A DNA stretch of 64,000 bases, from the NCBI GenBank assembly GCA_024752435.1, contig CP103032.1, forward strand, positions 744,001 to 808,000. The letters are read 5' to 3'. Position numbers and translations under genes: made by a program. The notes under the pieces are model-generated. The model made no database searches. It was not told where the DNA came from and saw nothing but the letters and a program-made list of their open reading frames with translations. Position 1 is the first letter of the stretch. Every line of letters begins with the position of its first letter. Positions 24,401 to 36,120 of the stretch are shown piece after piece. This DNA is from Allantophomopsis cytisporea. Taxonomy: Eukaryota; Ascomycota; Leotiomycetes; Phacidiales; Phacidiaceae.

Positions 24401-24918
24401 TCTCACTCCCGCATGCTCGGTCTCTCCGGAGGTCAGCGTGTCAAGGTCGTTCTCGCTGCCTGCTCTTGGCAGAGACCTCATTTGATCGTCCTCGACGAGC
24501 CAACCAACTACTTGGACCGTGACTCTCTTGGAGCTCTTTCCAAGGCTCTTGTTAACTTCGAGGGTGGTGTTATCATCATTACTCACTCCGCCGAGTTCAC
24601 CAAGGGTATCACTGAGGAAGTCTGGGCCGTTGTTGACGGAAAGATGGTAAGTTCACATTGATTCTATTTACACATATTGAACAGTAGCTAACAATTCTCT
24701 AGACCCCATCTGGCCACAACTGGGTTCAGGGACAGGGTGCCGGACCACGTCTTAAGGGTGATGACGAGGAGGAAGAGGAGAAGTTCGACGCAATGGGTAA
24801 CAAGATTGAGAGCACCAAGAAGGCCAAGAAGCTCACTTCCGCCGAGCTCCGTAAGAAGAAGAAGGACAGAATGGCCCGCCGCAAGCGTGGTGAGGAGGTC
24901 TTCTCCGATGAGGACTAA
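21453..24918 (+). CDS. Translation elongation factor 3 (EF-3)
   Basis: Fungal ABC-type ribosomal ATPase that helps release deacylated tRNA from the E site at each elongation cycle. Exons 21453-21637, 21853-24646 and 24703-24918 give 1064 residues, close to the roughly 1,040 of yeast Yef3. The N-terminal half has HEAT-like repeats. ABC domain 1 carries Walker A GPNGSGKST near 480, signature LSGGWKMKLALARA near 566 and LLDEPTNHLD. ABC domain 2 carries GPNGAGKST near 723, the EF-3-specific chromodomain-like insertion around 810-890, LSGGQRVKVVLAA near 917 and LDEPTNYLD. The C-terminal tail is Lys/Arg-rich (KKAKKLTSAELRKKKKDR), as expected for ribosome binding. The ATG at 21453 is taken as start; an in-frame Met (MASKENKQ) lies ten residues in. 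Codon bias is strong. Confidence 0.98.
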
Positions 24919-26623
24919 GCTGCCTTATTCTATGTGTCTTATGATTGATTACCCGGGGTAAAAACTAAAATGTGAATTTTCTTGTTGTGCGATGGACTAC
25001 GCATACGGCTTGGGTGTTGGTTTGGTTTGTTGCGTTGATGAAGAGCCTTAATTGCGATTAGAAGATAGATCCAATATAGATGCTTCGATCCCACCTTATT
25101 CTGTTGTACTTGTGACTATTTGGGTGAGATGAATTGTAGTGGTCTGGATTGGGTTCAGATATGTGTTAGTGACATGAACGATGGCCTTTTGTATTCTTGC
25201 TGACAGACTACAATAACGATGATGCTTTGTATTAACACGAGCTTACTTTCACTTGCCCACCGTCATTATCTTCATAACTACGGGTTTCAAGTCGTGACCT
25301 CGATCTAATCAAGACCTTTGATTGACCTCTCGTAGATGGCATTAGTCTCATCCCCAGGGTCGTGTAGATCATTGTCGCCAGCAAATCACAAGTCAAGTCA
25401 CGAGCTTGTTGCTACGCAGCAGACAAGCAACAATGTCCTCCAAGGATTGCATACCATACATGCACACCTCTTACAAGCATAGATCGATCGAAAGGGTCCC
25501 GGGCTGAGATCTTCAGTGCACACTAGACAGCTGCGCATATCGTAGATGAGGGTGAGGGGAGGGGAGGTCAATCGATATATCTCCAGCTGTGCAGAGCAGA
25601 GACAATGCAATGCGGACTGACATGGCTTGCTCTGTAATCACTCGATATGGTATCGTCGATATATCAGGACAGTTTTCTGAAGACAATCCTGCTGCTGAGC
25701 CTCTCTCAGCTAATGCTGGGTTGTCCGAGAATTGGTTGTACGACCTGACCTCCTTTTCTTCTTCTTCCTACTTAGCACTCCATCGTATATTCCCTCATCC
25801 GCTAACTTCGCCAGATACAAAAATTCAAACCTGGGACCTTATGTCACAGATAGGATGCCACCTTGTTCTCTCAACACTTCTGCAATACTCTATCTCAGAC
25901 TCCACGATATCTTTACCGTCCACTTCTCTCCAACGGTAAAAGCTCAGACTCCCCATGATTGCGAGGTGCAAAAGCGCAGGTCCAAGCCCCACGTCCGTCC
26001 ATCCGCTCTGCTTGTCTCTTGCTCCCTCAAAGCGATGTGGGAGCAGTGACCATCAATTAATATATTTCACACGCGACACCATATGCGCAGACACAGGCCT
26101 ACCTTCCTTTCAATCTATATATTGCTGGGCATCCGTAATTCTATTTATAAGCAACGCGAAACCGCGTCAATTGCCTTTCTGGTTCGTCACGACGACAAAA
26201 GAATCGATTGAAGAAAATTGATTATTTCATTTACTCAGGTAGGCTCCATACATTACCCACACAGTCAATTTTGCGTAGATATTGCAGTACACTTCTTCGT
26301 ATCTGTTGAGGAGTACTCATCAATCCGACCTCCCATCTTCATGAAAAAGGTTTCATATCTCACATTCTCATAGTATCGAGCCAGCCAAAGTCCAGTCAGG
26401 TACATTAAATACCTCCTCTACGGAGCTTTTACTTCGGTACAATATCCCCTCCCCCTCATCACACGAAACACAAACCCACAACCCAAACCCCACCATCTCC
26501 CTCCGTGTGCCTCATCCATACGTATGTCGTGAATGCCCACGACGCGACATCCCCCCCCTCCAAAGCAACCAGATTCTTCTCGCACTAACGACTCACCCGT
26601 AAACATTAATGACAATAAAAAAC

Positions 26624-26672
26624 CAAGAAGAAGAAGAAGAAAAAGAAGAAGAAGAAGAAAAACAAGGGAAAA
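26624..26672. repeat. (GAA)n purine tract
   Basis: Imperfect AAG/GAA tandem run, non-coding. It produces an artificial Lys/Arg-rich frame on the plus strand. Confidence 0.85.
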
Positions 26673-28004
26673 AATTTACTGCATTGTGAGATCCCCTTCC
26701 TTCAAGGTTGCGCTCGCCGTTTGACGCCCACCCCGCCCAATCACAGCGCCCTTGCGGTGTCGCGCTGAAACGCGCCCGCGTATCCTGCCTGGCCTATGAG
26801 CTCGCTGAACGGCTGTGCTGCCGAAGGTGATGAGAATGGGAGCCAGTGGTTGATTGGGTGGGTTTGGGGGATGGGGATTCGCCTGGGGGAGGGAGATGAT
26901 GGGGACGAGCGGTTGGCCAAGGTGATATGGAGAGATGTTGCGGTTATGTTATTTGATTTCAATTTCTTTCGTTTTCCTCATTTTTTCTTCCTTGTGGATG
27001 CTGTGATGGATGGGGTTGAATTGTATATCTCGTTCACACTGCAAATAATGGGTACTGCTTATGGAGGATCATCGAGAGCTTGATGATAGCCGTTATGCCT
27101 TTCCGGAGCAAGCAACTTGGGGTTCTGGTGCGATTGATGACTTGGCGTACGGAGTAATGGGTATGGGGTGATCTGTGCTTGATATTACGATGGGTTGATT
27201 GTTTTTTGCGGCTTCTTTTGGTGTTGTGCATAATACTTTGGATGTTTTATTTCCTTGGGATCTGGATGAACTGCTGATGTGCTGCTCTCTTGGATCCGTC
27301 GTCACACAGATACGAGTAGTTGAAGCAATCAGCAGTGGGTATTGTTTGTGAGGGTACCGTAGGTAAAATACAGATAAGTCTCGGCACATACATACATAAG
27401 GCGAGTAAATGTTAAATGATGGCACGTTCGATACGACTTCATCCCCCAAAGTAGCAAACTCTCTCCAGCAGTGGTGTAGTCGTCGATACACCATGCCAAT
27501 ATTAATAAGGCTTGAGGAAATCACTGACAACTCAATGGCGTGATACTACAGCGCCCCCAGCGAATATCATCAGTAGCGGCCAAATCAAGCAAATTTGTAT
27601 CTGTCCGACCTATCCTGGCTATGCGGCCCATTCTGTCATTGCTCGCGATAAACGACAGCTGGCTAGAGAAGGTAAAAATGATCGATGGTAGGGGAGTGCG
27701 AGGACTATTGTAGTGTTAAACTTTTGGTAGACTGTCCATGAACGATATCTGCCGGATAGAGGTCATGAATACGGTCAAGATCAAGATCTGAACGGATCTT
27801 GATGTCTCGTGCCTTCCAACAACACAATCTTCACTTCACTTAGGCACAGTATACCTATGTAGGTAGGCATTGAGACTACATGAACGCACATTCAACATAC
27901 GACCTTTTGAAGAAATCATCGCCAAAACCTCCTTCTCTTGCATGTCCATGCCCATGCTCTTCCCCATCCCAATTCGTTGTCCAGTCCAGTCCAGCACACC
28001 TCAC

Positions 28005-28041
28005 CTCACTCACTCACTCTCGCACTCACTCACTCACTCAC
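28005..28041. repeat. (CACT)n microsatellite
   Basis: Tandem CACT/CTCA units interrupted once. A similar (TCAC)n run recurs at about 32496-32516, just before the next gene. Confidence 0.85.
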
Positions 28042-28678
28042 TCAAAAAGAAAGAAAAACTTCACGCCTCGCGCCGCAGGCCCGCAAGGCATCAGACCCGC
28101 ATTTCAGTCGGAGACCGCGCGCCGCACCACCACGACGAGTCTCTCTCTCGACTCGACAAGCATGCTCATTTGTCGGAACAGAACTTGCATGGGACCCCTC
28201 CTCGATGACATGCAATATTGATTTTCTGCTGCATCGCTTGTCGATTCTCAAACAACTTCAGCCAAGTCTTAGCTCTTTTTTGTCAAAGCGCTCTTCGTTT
28301 TTACAGGTTGGTCCGTAACGACGGGCTTGAAGGGATGTTATGCTTCTTGGGGCTTGTCTTTTGCTGGGCAACAACTTAAGACTCTTGGTAAAAGTGTTAT
28401 GTGAAAAGGCGATCGATGATTGCTGGAAAATCAGGTGGGTGGGTGTGTGTGAGTGAGTGAGTGAGTGGGAGAGAGGTAGCGCTTGCTTGGGTTCTAATCA
28501 ATGATATGAGGTGCGTGCTGGTGGGGGAGGTGGTGATGGGTTGGATTTCATCGATTCATCGATTCATCGATTGATTATTGATTTGAGATTGGGAATTCTT
28601 TTGGTACATATGTGCTTTGTTCTGCATGGCAGTGGAGTCTTTGGTTTCTTTTTGTTTTGTCATGATGAATACAGCACA

Positions 28679-28826
28679 TACGTACATACATACCTACATA
28701 CATACATACACACATACATACATACATATACATACATATACATATACATATAGGTGTACACATATATATAGATAGATAGATATACATACGTATATACATA
28801 CATACATATATACATAGGCATAAGCG
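28679..28826. repeat. CATA/TATA microsatellite array
   Basis: About 150 bp of degenerate (CATA)n grading into (TATA)n, the longest simple-sequence array in the window. All open frames over it (Thr/Tyr/Ile repeats) are artefacts. Confidence 0.9.
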
Positions 28827-28961
28827 CATAAATAATATATGAGCACACATCCAATATCCGTAATGAAGGATCTAACCTTGATACCGTGCCTAATGAACAT
28901 TGAGATTGAAGAGGCCTAGAAATTCGTAGAAACAGCCGCAGGTAACAGTACTGTAGTAATA

Positions 28962-28975
28962 CCCCCCCCCCCCCC
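28962..28975. repeat. C14 homopolymer
   Basis: Fourteen consecutive C residues. Sequencing length errors are likely here. Confidence 0.9.
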
Positions 28976-31900
28976 AGAGCAGGCTCAAATCTATGGTGCG
29001 GGATGATGTGTAACGGCTTTTGTTTGGAGGCTATCATTGATCTGACTCATCCTCATGTTGTGATCTCATTGCCCGCTTCACGAAACATTCTTCCTCAAGG
29101 ACCCCCAGCATCAACGGCATCAGCGAGCGAGCACGTTGGTCCCCCCATTACAGCATAAAAGGTGCGGAGTAGGATATTGAGCGCTAAAATCCACTTACTA
29201 TTCATCATCTCTAAGTGGCAGGGAGAGAATCGGGCACCTTGAGGCTTTTGTTGTTTTCATGGAGGGGTGTTTGTTTATTGTTGAAGGATGATGTTCACAC
29301 ATTGTTGCCTTTATTGATGTCTTTATTGATCTTCATTTGATCTTTGGGAAGTTGTGCTCAGGGTATAATAAGGTACTCCGCATCCTAGTTCTTTAATCTC
29401 TTTCATTGCACGTCTGGGGACGGCAAGGTTAAATCGATGACAGGCTATGCCTGGAAGTGCAGTGTAAATATGATGGGACGGATTAATAGATGAGAAGATC
29501 AGAAGATGAGCTTGAGCTTGAGCTGCAAAGATGGATAATAGATGCACAGATAGAGATGGTCAGCCAAGAGATTCAAGAGTTGCCAGTATCCCCGAAAAGT
29601 CCACGGAATTTTCTGGGAATTTTCTGGTCTAACGTTATCAGGTAATAAGAATTGAACGGCACAGCTTCTTTTTCGGATTATGGTGATACTCTGACTCCCT
29701 CCATTCGCGACTCGGTGAATTCAGCACACGGCCACGGCGAATACGAACGAGCGTCCTGGTAGTCATCAAATCATTCGCTTTCATCCTTTCGCACGCTCGC
29801 ACACTCCACACCTTTTCTCATCCGGCATGCAGTTACTCTGCTTCATCCATTGTTTTGGACGAGTGCAGTTGGTGTATGAACAAGAACATGAGGATGAACA
29901 GGCACGACAGGCTACGAAGGGTTTATCGAACAGCCCATTTTACTTACTGCGTTACGATATGACTCGCTGACTCGTTCTACCTTAGCTGCCATACGTCGAG
30001 GCTGTTAATTTACGGCAGCGGTCTTTCATAGGCGATCTGGTACTGAAACACCGGGCGTCCACAAGGCGATTGAGAGGCACCAAGAGCTGAGCGATGGATG
30101 CAACACCGAACTCCCTTTTTGTGAAGACGGAGGCCATAGAGGCTGTCCATCTCTGTCCATCTCTCACACTTCCGACAACTCCCTTGCCCCTAAGAGGGGC
30201 ACCCCCCATGGCGATCGACAAATTTACCCTAGGCAGGACCCATTCCCAAGGCGTGGCTTTGAGTGTCTGCAATTTTGATTACTGGAGTCTGGGAGTGCCG
30301 GAGAGAAACCACGGACCACTGGACGTGTAAATTGTCTGAACCATTGCTTTTCTGCGACATGAGCAAAGGTACGTTGTGGGAGCAAGTAATGATGATAACT
30401 CAATGAGATGGTTCTATGAAAGAATAAAAAGAGAATTTGATGATGACAACTGTGGGGAGCATTCGTAAGATAGAAAAGCAACATGAGACAATTGAAGTTC
30501 GTACTGCGCGATTGGAGTACTACTACGTATGTACCCTACATATGTGACCACCAAGACAGAGAGGAATAGATAGATGATGAAAAAGAGACCATTGAACAGG
30601 CAGAGGGAGTGAAAGGAGGAGATACATATGCATGTATTGTAGGTATTAGGTAGTAGGAAGAAGCATTAAAGAAACAACAACAATTAAATATACATAGTAG
30701 CAGACGAAAGCTATCAAGAGATAATTATGTATGTACTTACTATTGATGATGAGGGTAATGAAAAGGGAGAGAAATGCCCAAGCAAACCCCTCAAGACATG
30801 GACACTCCACAACATCACGCCTATGTTGGTCCTATCCAACCAATCCTTCTCCATCGCATCGTATCGTATCGTAGCGTCTTGCATCCCATCGCATCCCTCG
30901 ACACACAGACACACACTCTTACACACTCGAATTCTCACACGACCATACATTGCACATCACAACCCCCGGTCCAATCCACAAGTGCCTCCACTCTCTTCAC
31001 GCCTCATACACTTAATCCCTAACACGAAATAAGAAATGAAAATATGAAAATAAGAAAGCACGAGGGTATTGAGGGAAAAGGAAAGCACAGTATATCAAGA
31101 AAAGAAGAACAAAGAGTAGAATAAGATAGGATAGAATACAATAAAATAGAGCATTACAAGAAGGAGATGATAAGAGAAGAAGATGTTACTCTAGACCAAT
31201 AAATAATGCATCTACTTGCTATTTGCTATTCACTATTTACTCTTCACTCTTCACTCTTCTATTCATCTATATATTATGCTGTTGCGTGCTGCTTGATGCG
31301 TGCTGCGTGCCACGATATCAATGCGCCTCTTTCCCCCTTCCCTTGCCTAGACGCTGAACACATCCTTGAGCCTGCTTCTATTCCTTTCCTTCTCTTCAAA
31401 CGAGCAGACGGTCAAAATCAAAAGTTGAGGATGAGGAGCTTTGGATCTCACCCTCAATCAGTTAAAGTATCCTGTTCAATTTCCATCTCACCAATGATCC
31501 ATGCCCAAGGAGTAGCATGTAGTTACAGTGATACATAGTAAGGCTCGACTCGTTGTTGCTTCTGTTGGTCCTTGAGACGACTCAGCCTTCGTACATATAT
31601 TATTAAAGTATTGAAATTTTGCGGAGTACAGTTTGAATCATCTCTACCTTATTCGATATTACCAACAGGTACTCTACATTTATGTATACCTTTGGCTCAC
31701 TCATCGATCTTCATCGCCCATCATTCAAATATCATATTCATTGATTGCATTACTCCGTCCTCCCCTACTTGAGTTCATCGAATCTATCATCCTCAATCAA
31801 CTCTGATAATCCTCCATCCACTATCTTGCCTTTCTTTCTACGGAACTCTGCCTCTTTTGCTCTCCGTCTTTCCTCGCTTTGCACGCTCCAGCTGCTAGAA

Positions 31901-32705
31901 GGCCAATGATACGCTGAGATATAACAGTACCTTACTTGCCAGCACTACGGGAATACCTCACCTACGTTGCATAGCCATTATTGCCACTTATTCATAAGCA
32001 CCTACCTTACTCCGTACATATATCCAACGGATACCATACCACGTTGAGGTGGTACTTACATTAGGTACTCACGGTATTGCAGTATCTATCACTACTTTAC
32101 TTACTTTACTGTTTCTTTTCTCTCTTCTCTACAGGCCCTGTCTGCCCTAGATCCCCCCTCGACAAACAAAGGAACGAAGACTCAAGACGCCACAAACTGT
32201 GGATCAGGGTTCGCACTTCATTGTGTTTCAACCTAGCCTGCTCTAACCTCCCTTATCGACGACAATCAGCGCTCGGCTCTCACTCTCTCACCCGCCCGCT
32301 ACCCAAGACCAACTTAATAACTTCAGAAACACGCAATCTCCTGTTCAACCACCGTCCTATTCTGGCATATACACTCGTTCACAAAAACTATTGAGATCCA
32401 GAGAGAGAAAAGAGTCCCAAAGAGTGCAGAGAACAAGAAGACACCGAAGATCTCAAGGATTCAAAAGCTGCATCATCAAATCAACCTATTCATTCACTCG
32501 CTCACTCACTCACTCAAAGCAGCCAAGCACAGTCTAGTGTGTGTGCATTAGTGATTGTTAATAACTCTCCAAGAGGGACAACAATCGGGAGTACGCAGGG
32601 AAGCAGCAGTGAACCTCGAACCGGCGAAGCGAATAACAGTACCTCGAAATAGCAACATCCATCTCCCAGCACAGCAACAGCAACCGCAACAGAATCATCG
32701 TCGCC

Positions 32706-34141
32706 ATGAGCACTGCTATTGCAATGGCTCCGTCGCCCGCTCCTCACGATAGGTCCTCATATGTCGAGATCGCGCCTTCGGCGCCCGCTGCTCAATCAGC
32801 GTCACCTTCAATGAATCGCGCATCGACTGCGACTACCTCAGCTGCTGCTCCAGCGAGAACCAGCAGTGGCAGCCCAAAGAATACACCTGCACCAGCAACA
32901 GCCACAAAGAGCTCTCCTAATGCGTATGTATATTCAAAAATCAAAACAATCGTCACAATCTGTTCTGGTCAATAGCGCTAATGTTTTTTATTTTCAATTC
33001 TAGATCACGAAATGCCAACCCGAAGATTGTCGTGAAGAAAGAGCCACCCTCGTCACCAGAGCTCCCAACTTCTAGGCACAGACCGCGCAAGCTTGATCTT
33101 ACAAAGAATACCTCGAGTATTAACTCGGGTGCAGCGACAGCAAGACCATCGGCTGGACAATTGACGGGCAGAGATACTGGTGGATTGGGGATCCAAGATG
33201 TCGGCCTAGCTTGTTTGTCTCCTGGATTCGTCACTCAAGATCCAACAATGCGAGAGCAGCTTCAGCGCAGTATCTCGGTACGGGAACAGCAGAGACACAT
33301 TATTGAATCCAGACTTCAACAGACAGCCAAGCCAGGGGATGCGCCAATGGAGAGCGCAAAGGAGGGCTCGATGAGCAATTTGGGACACAAGACTCCAGCT
33401 ACCTCGAGAAGGAAGGCGCCACCAGGATTGTCTATTGTTGCTCCATCGCATGAGCAATTTGCCAATGAGAGAGTTATTCAGTCTGCTCCTCTAAACCAGT
33501 CCTTCACTGGTCGTCACCAACCTCATCCAATGACACGACATGTCGCAAACCAGCCATCGAACCTCAGCAACACATCGCATATTCACCACGTCCCCGCTAA
33601 CCAGACTGCGAATCGTCTACCACCAATTACTGATGTCTTTGCTTCGGAAGGTCTTGGAGCGCATCGTGAGCCTCAGACCGCTGCTACAAGAACAACATTC
33701 TTTCAACAGCCGGCATCTCAGAGCAATTCGAGCCATTCAAACACCCGGCCAAACTTTCCAAGCCCTGGCCACTCCTCCCACCAAGTTCCCCAAACTGCTC
33801 GACCAAGAGAGTACAGATCCGCAGAGGAGGCCCAAGCAGATCTCTCAGGTGGCCGTCCAGAATTACTTCCAAAGATTGTTCACTATGGGGGGCACCAACC
33901 GCCAACTCCCCCGTCTCCACTCACTGGTAGCATTCGCCACGCTGAATCCCGAAACGGTACCAGCCGCAGACGCCCAAGAGCCGAGTACGAAGAAGGTGTT
34001 AGCCCACCCCTCGGTACTGGCCGACCAGCACGCCGCACCGGACCATTCGGGGAAGGTCGTGACAGCCCAGAGCAGCAACGGGCAAAGAAAGAGGAGTTCA
34101 TGCAACTCTGCGCGCGTGCCTGGGATCTCTTCCACTCATAA
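32706..34141 (+). CDS. Uncharacterised disordered protein, probably nuclear
   Basis: Two exons (32706-32923 and 33004-34141) give 451 residues. The GTATGT donor, GCTAATG branch site and TTCTAG acceptor restore frame in phase 2. I do not recognise the family. The first 75 residues are Ala/Ser/Pro/Thr-rich; then comes a basic stretch with VVKKEPPSSPELP, which resembles a sumoylation (VKKE) and phosphorylation context. The middle is Gln/His/Asn-rich with LPPITDVFASEGLG. Near the C-terminus PKIVHYGGHQPPTPPSP and the terminal KKEEFMQLCARAWDLFHS look like conserved short motifs; the last may form an amphipathic helix for partner binding. The very long upstream region is typical of developmental regulators, so a transcriptional co-regulator is possible; this is inference only. 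Confidence 0.8.
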
Positions 34142-36120
34142 AACTTCCCACAGAATCGTCCTTTTCGTCTCTTTTCTTTTCGAGAAATTTTGATCAGAAT
34201 CTTTCTGGTGCAATTAAAACATTTTGTGCTGCATCGCTGGAATTGGAGTTATGCGACAGTTTATCTTGCTTCTCAGTTCATTATTGGCATTCCAGGACAC
34301 TCCTTAATTACATTAGATGTTCGACAATCCTACAACTACATGCTTCCTTTTGTCTCTTGCTTGTTAATTCTCAATCGAACGTAGGGAATACAAGGATCTC
34401 GGGTTTTTATTTTTCAGTCGAATTCTTGTTTTGTTTTGCTTTGGAGGTTCCGGGAGGGGGTGTTGCACGTGTTGTTTCGTCGGTTTTGGACTGGCGTATA
34501 ATGGAATTCTTTGAATGTGGTATGGAACTGAGCCTGTTGGAAGGGAGAGGAGGGAGGGAGAGAGAGAGAGATATATATATATATATATATGCTGAGGCTA
34601 ACGAGAGAGATCGCGAAACATATATATACCAGGTGGTTTATGTGATCAAGGTGGAACGGTAGATCCTTTTCTTGTGGTGTGGGAGGTTTGGTGACATCGT
34701 TTTTTGGGGGGGCGAGCGGTAGCTTTGTGGATGGCGCTCGGTGTTGGGTTGGGCTATATAATTATGTATAGCTGGATGATAACTGGCTTCGCCCTTTTTT
34801 AAATGACAACTGTATTCATATCTCATTGTTACATGATGTATAGTGATGTTCTTGGCCATCCCGCCCATCCTCTAAAACTATAGATCTCCAAATTTTCACA
34901 GAAGTCAAATGAACGATTCGAAGTACCAAATTCCCCCTTCATAGCTATCACGTATCTATTTACATAAGTACTTGATCCAGCGCACAAAACTTTAAAATCC
35001 CTTTCGGATTCTTGTTGCGTATCTTATATACCTAGGACTTTTATACTTTATACTTTGCTAAACTTAAAAATCTCATATTATAGTAACCTTATCCTTTACT
35101 AAAGTTGTAAGGGAAAAAGCAAGCATATAGTGTCGTCAAGGCACTCTACTATATATATTCTCCAACGTGATGCCTCGAATATGAGCATCGAATAACTCAT
35201 CGCAAACTCGAGTATATCCCATACAAGGCCGGCGCATCACTCAATTGGAACATTGTGTATTTGCTCTGAATGTGACTCCGTTGTTACAGCACTACAATTT
35301 TCGGTTTACCAGCTGTCTTTTTCTTTATATCCCCTTGGAACAGGCATTGAGGTGATACTACTGCTATTTTACGTAGTGTAAAGACTGCAAGTCATTTCAG
35401 TTATAATCTGTATGTCAATCTGCACTTGATATGTTCTTCTTAGATTGTTTGTTAACATGAAGGGAGATTGTAGCAACTATTGATTGTGGACAATAGCGAT
35501 TACAATAAATAATCTTTTGAGAAACCTTGTCGATGATGGGCTTGAGGTACCAGTACCATCGAAGCGGAACTTAGGCGAGGCTGCCGGCTCTAGTTTCAAG
35601 CCGCTTGTCATTGGACGAGGCTGGGATTTTGAGTTGATGGATTGGGCCCCTCTCGCAACATGATTGATTGGACCAATATTCCAGTGCCAGCCGCTCATTA
35701 ATGTTCATTCATCTCATCTCATCTCATCTCTCATTCCAACTCTCATTGAAGCTTTTCAGAATCATTCATTAGTATAATATTCGCTGTGTTCTTGAGGATT
35801 TTCTTCCATCCACCTTTGCCATTTTTGAATTCTCTTCACACTCATTTCGTCATAAAGGATCGCGTGTAATAAAACGCCAACGCATACAAACGCGTTCCCT
35901 TCAAACCTCGGCAGCTACTGAGCCGGCGCATCACCCGGGGCGACAACAATAACAAAAGGCCAGCATCATCATACAAGCAGGAAACCAAGGAAAAATAGAG
36001 ACGAGGCCAGAACCCACTCACGACTAACTATTCGATGAATTGTCTCACTTCTCTCCCTATTATATCTCCCCAATCGCCTCTGGATCCACATTCCCCAGAA
36101 GTCAAAAGTCAAAATCAATA
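34142..36120. other. Intergenic region between two plus-strand genes
   Basis: No gene is supported. A (GA)n/(TA)n microsatellite lies at about 34553-34591 and a TCTCA repeat at about 35709-35732. The stretch 34990-35110 is strongly AT-rich. The right end carries the promoter and leader of the TBC-domain gene. Confidence 0.55.
34553..34591. repeat. (GA)n(TA)n compound microsatellite
   Basis: GGGAGAGAGAGAGAGA followed directly by about ten TA units, in the 3' flank of the gene ending at 34141. Confidence 0.9.

Larger units (their letters stand above)
24919..32705. other. 7.8-kb gene-poor region with many microsatellites
   Basis: No gene is supported. Short open frames exist, but they are low-complexity or lack coding-like composition. 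Structures seen: a GAA/AAG run near 26624-26672, CACT repeats near 28005-28041, GTGA repeats near 28436-28468, CATCGATT repeats near 28548-28577, a long CATA/TATA array at 28679-28826, 14 consecutive C at 28962-28975, and a small 9-bp hairpin near 27780-27803. The right end must contain the promoter of the gene at 32706; no ATG is seen in the last 200 bases before it. A long leader or non-coding transcript is possible but unproven. Confidence 0.5.

Noticed and set aside
21836..24586. 916-codon open frame antisense to EF-3
   Set aside because: It is a mirror of strongly biased EF-3 codons (few TTA, CTA or TCA on the sense strand). It has no domain and is composed mostly of Leu/Val/Asp/Gly. EF-3 itself has complete motifs and correct splice sites.
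27780..27803. 9-bp inverted repeat (ATCAAGATC / GATCTTGAT)
   Set aside because: Too short to mean anything among 64 kb; no T run follows it and no gene is near.
27870..28318. Three overlapping Ser/His-rich plus-strand frames of about 110-126 codons
   Set aside because: They cover the CACT repeat, occupy all three frames at once and lack motifs or a splice pattern.
28511..29037. Tyr/Ile/Met/Thr-repeat open frames on both strands
   Set aside because: Translation of the CATA/TATA array; not protein-like.
34453..34662. Continuation of a frame with Arg/Glu and Tyr/Ile repeats
   Set aside because: Translation of the GA/TA microsatellite in a 3' flank.
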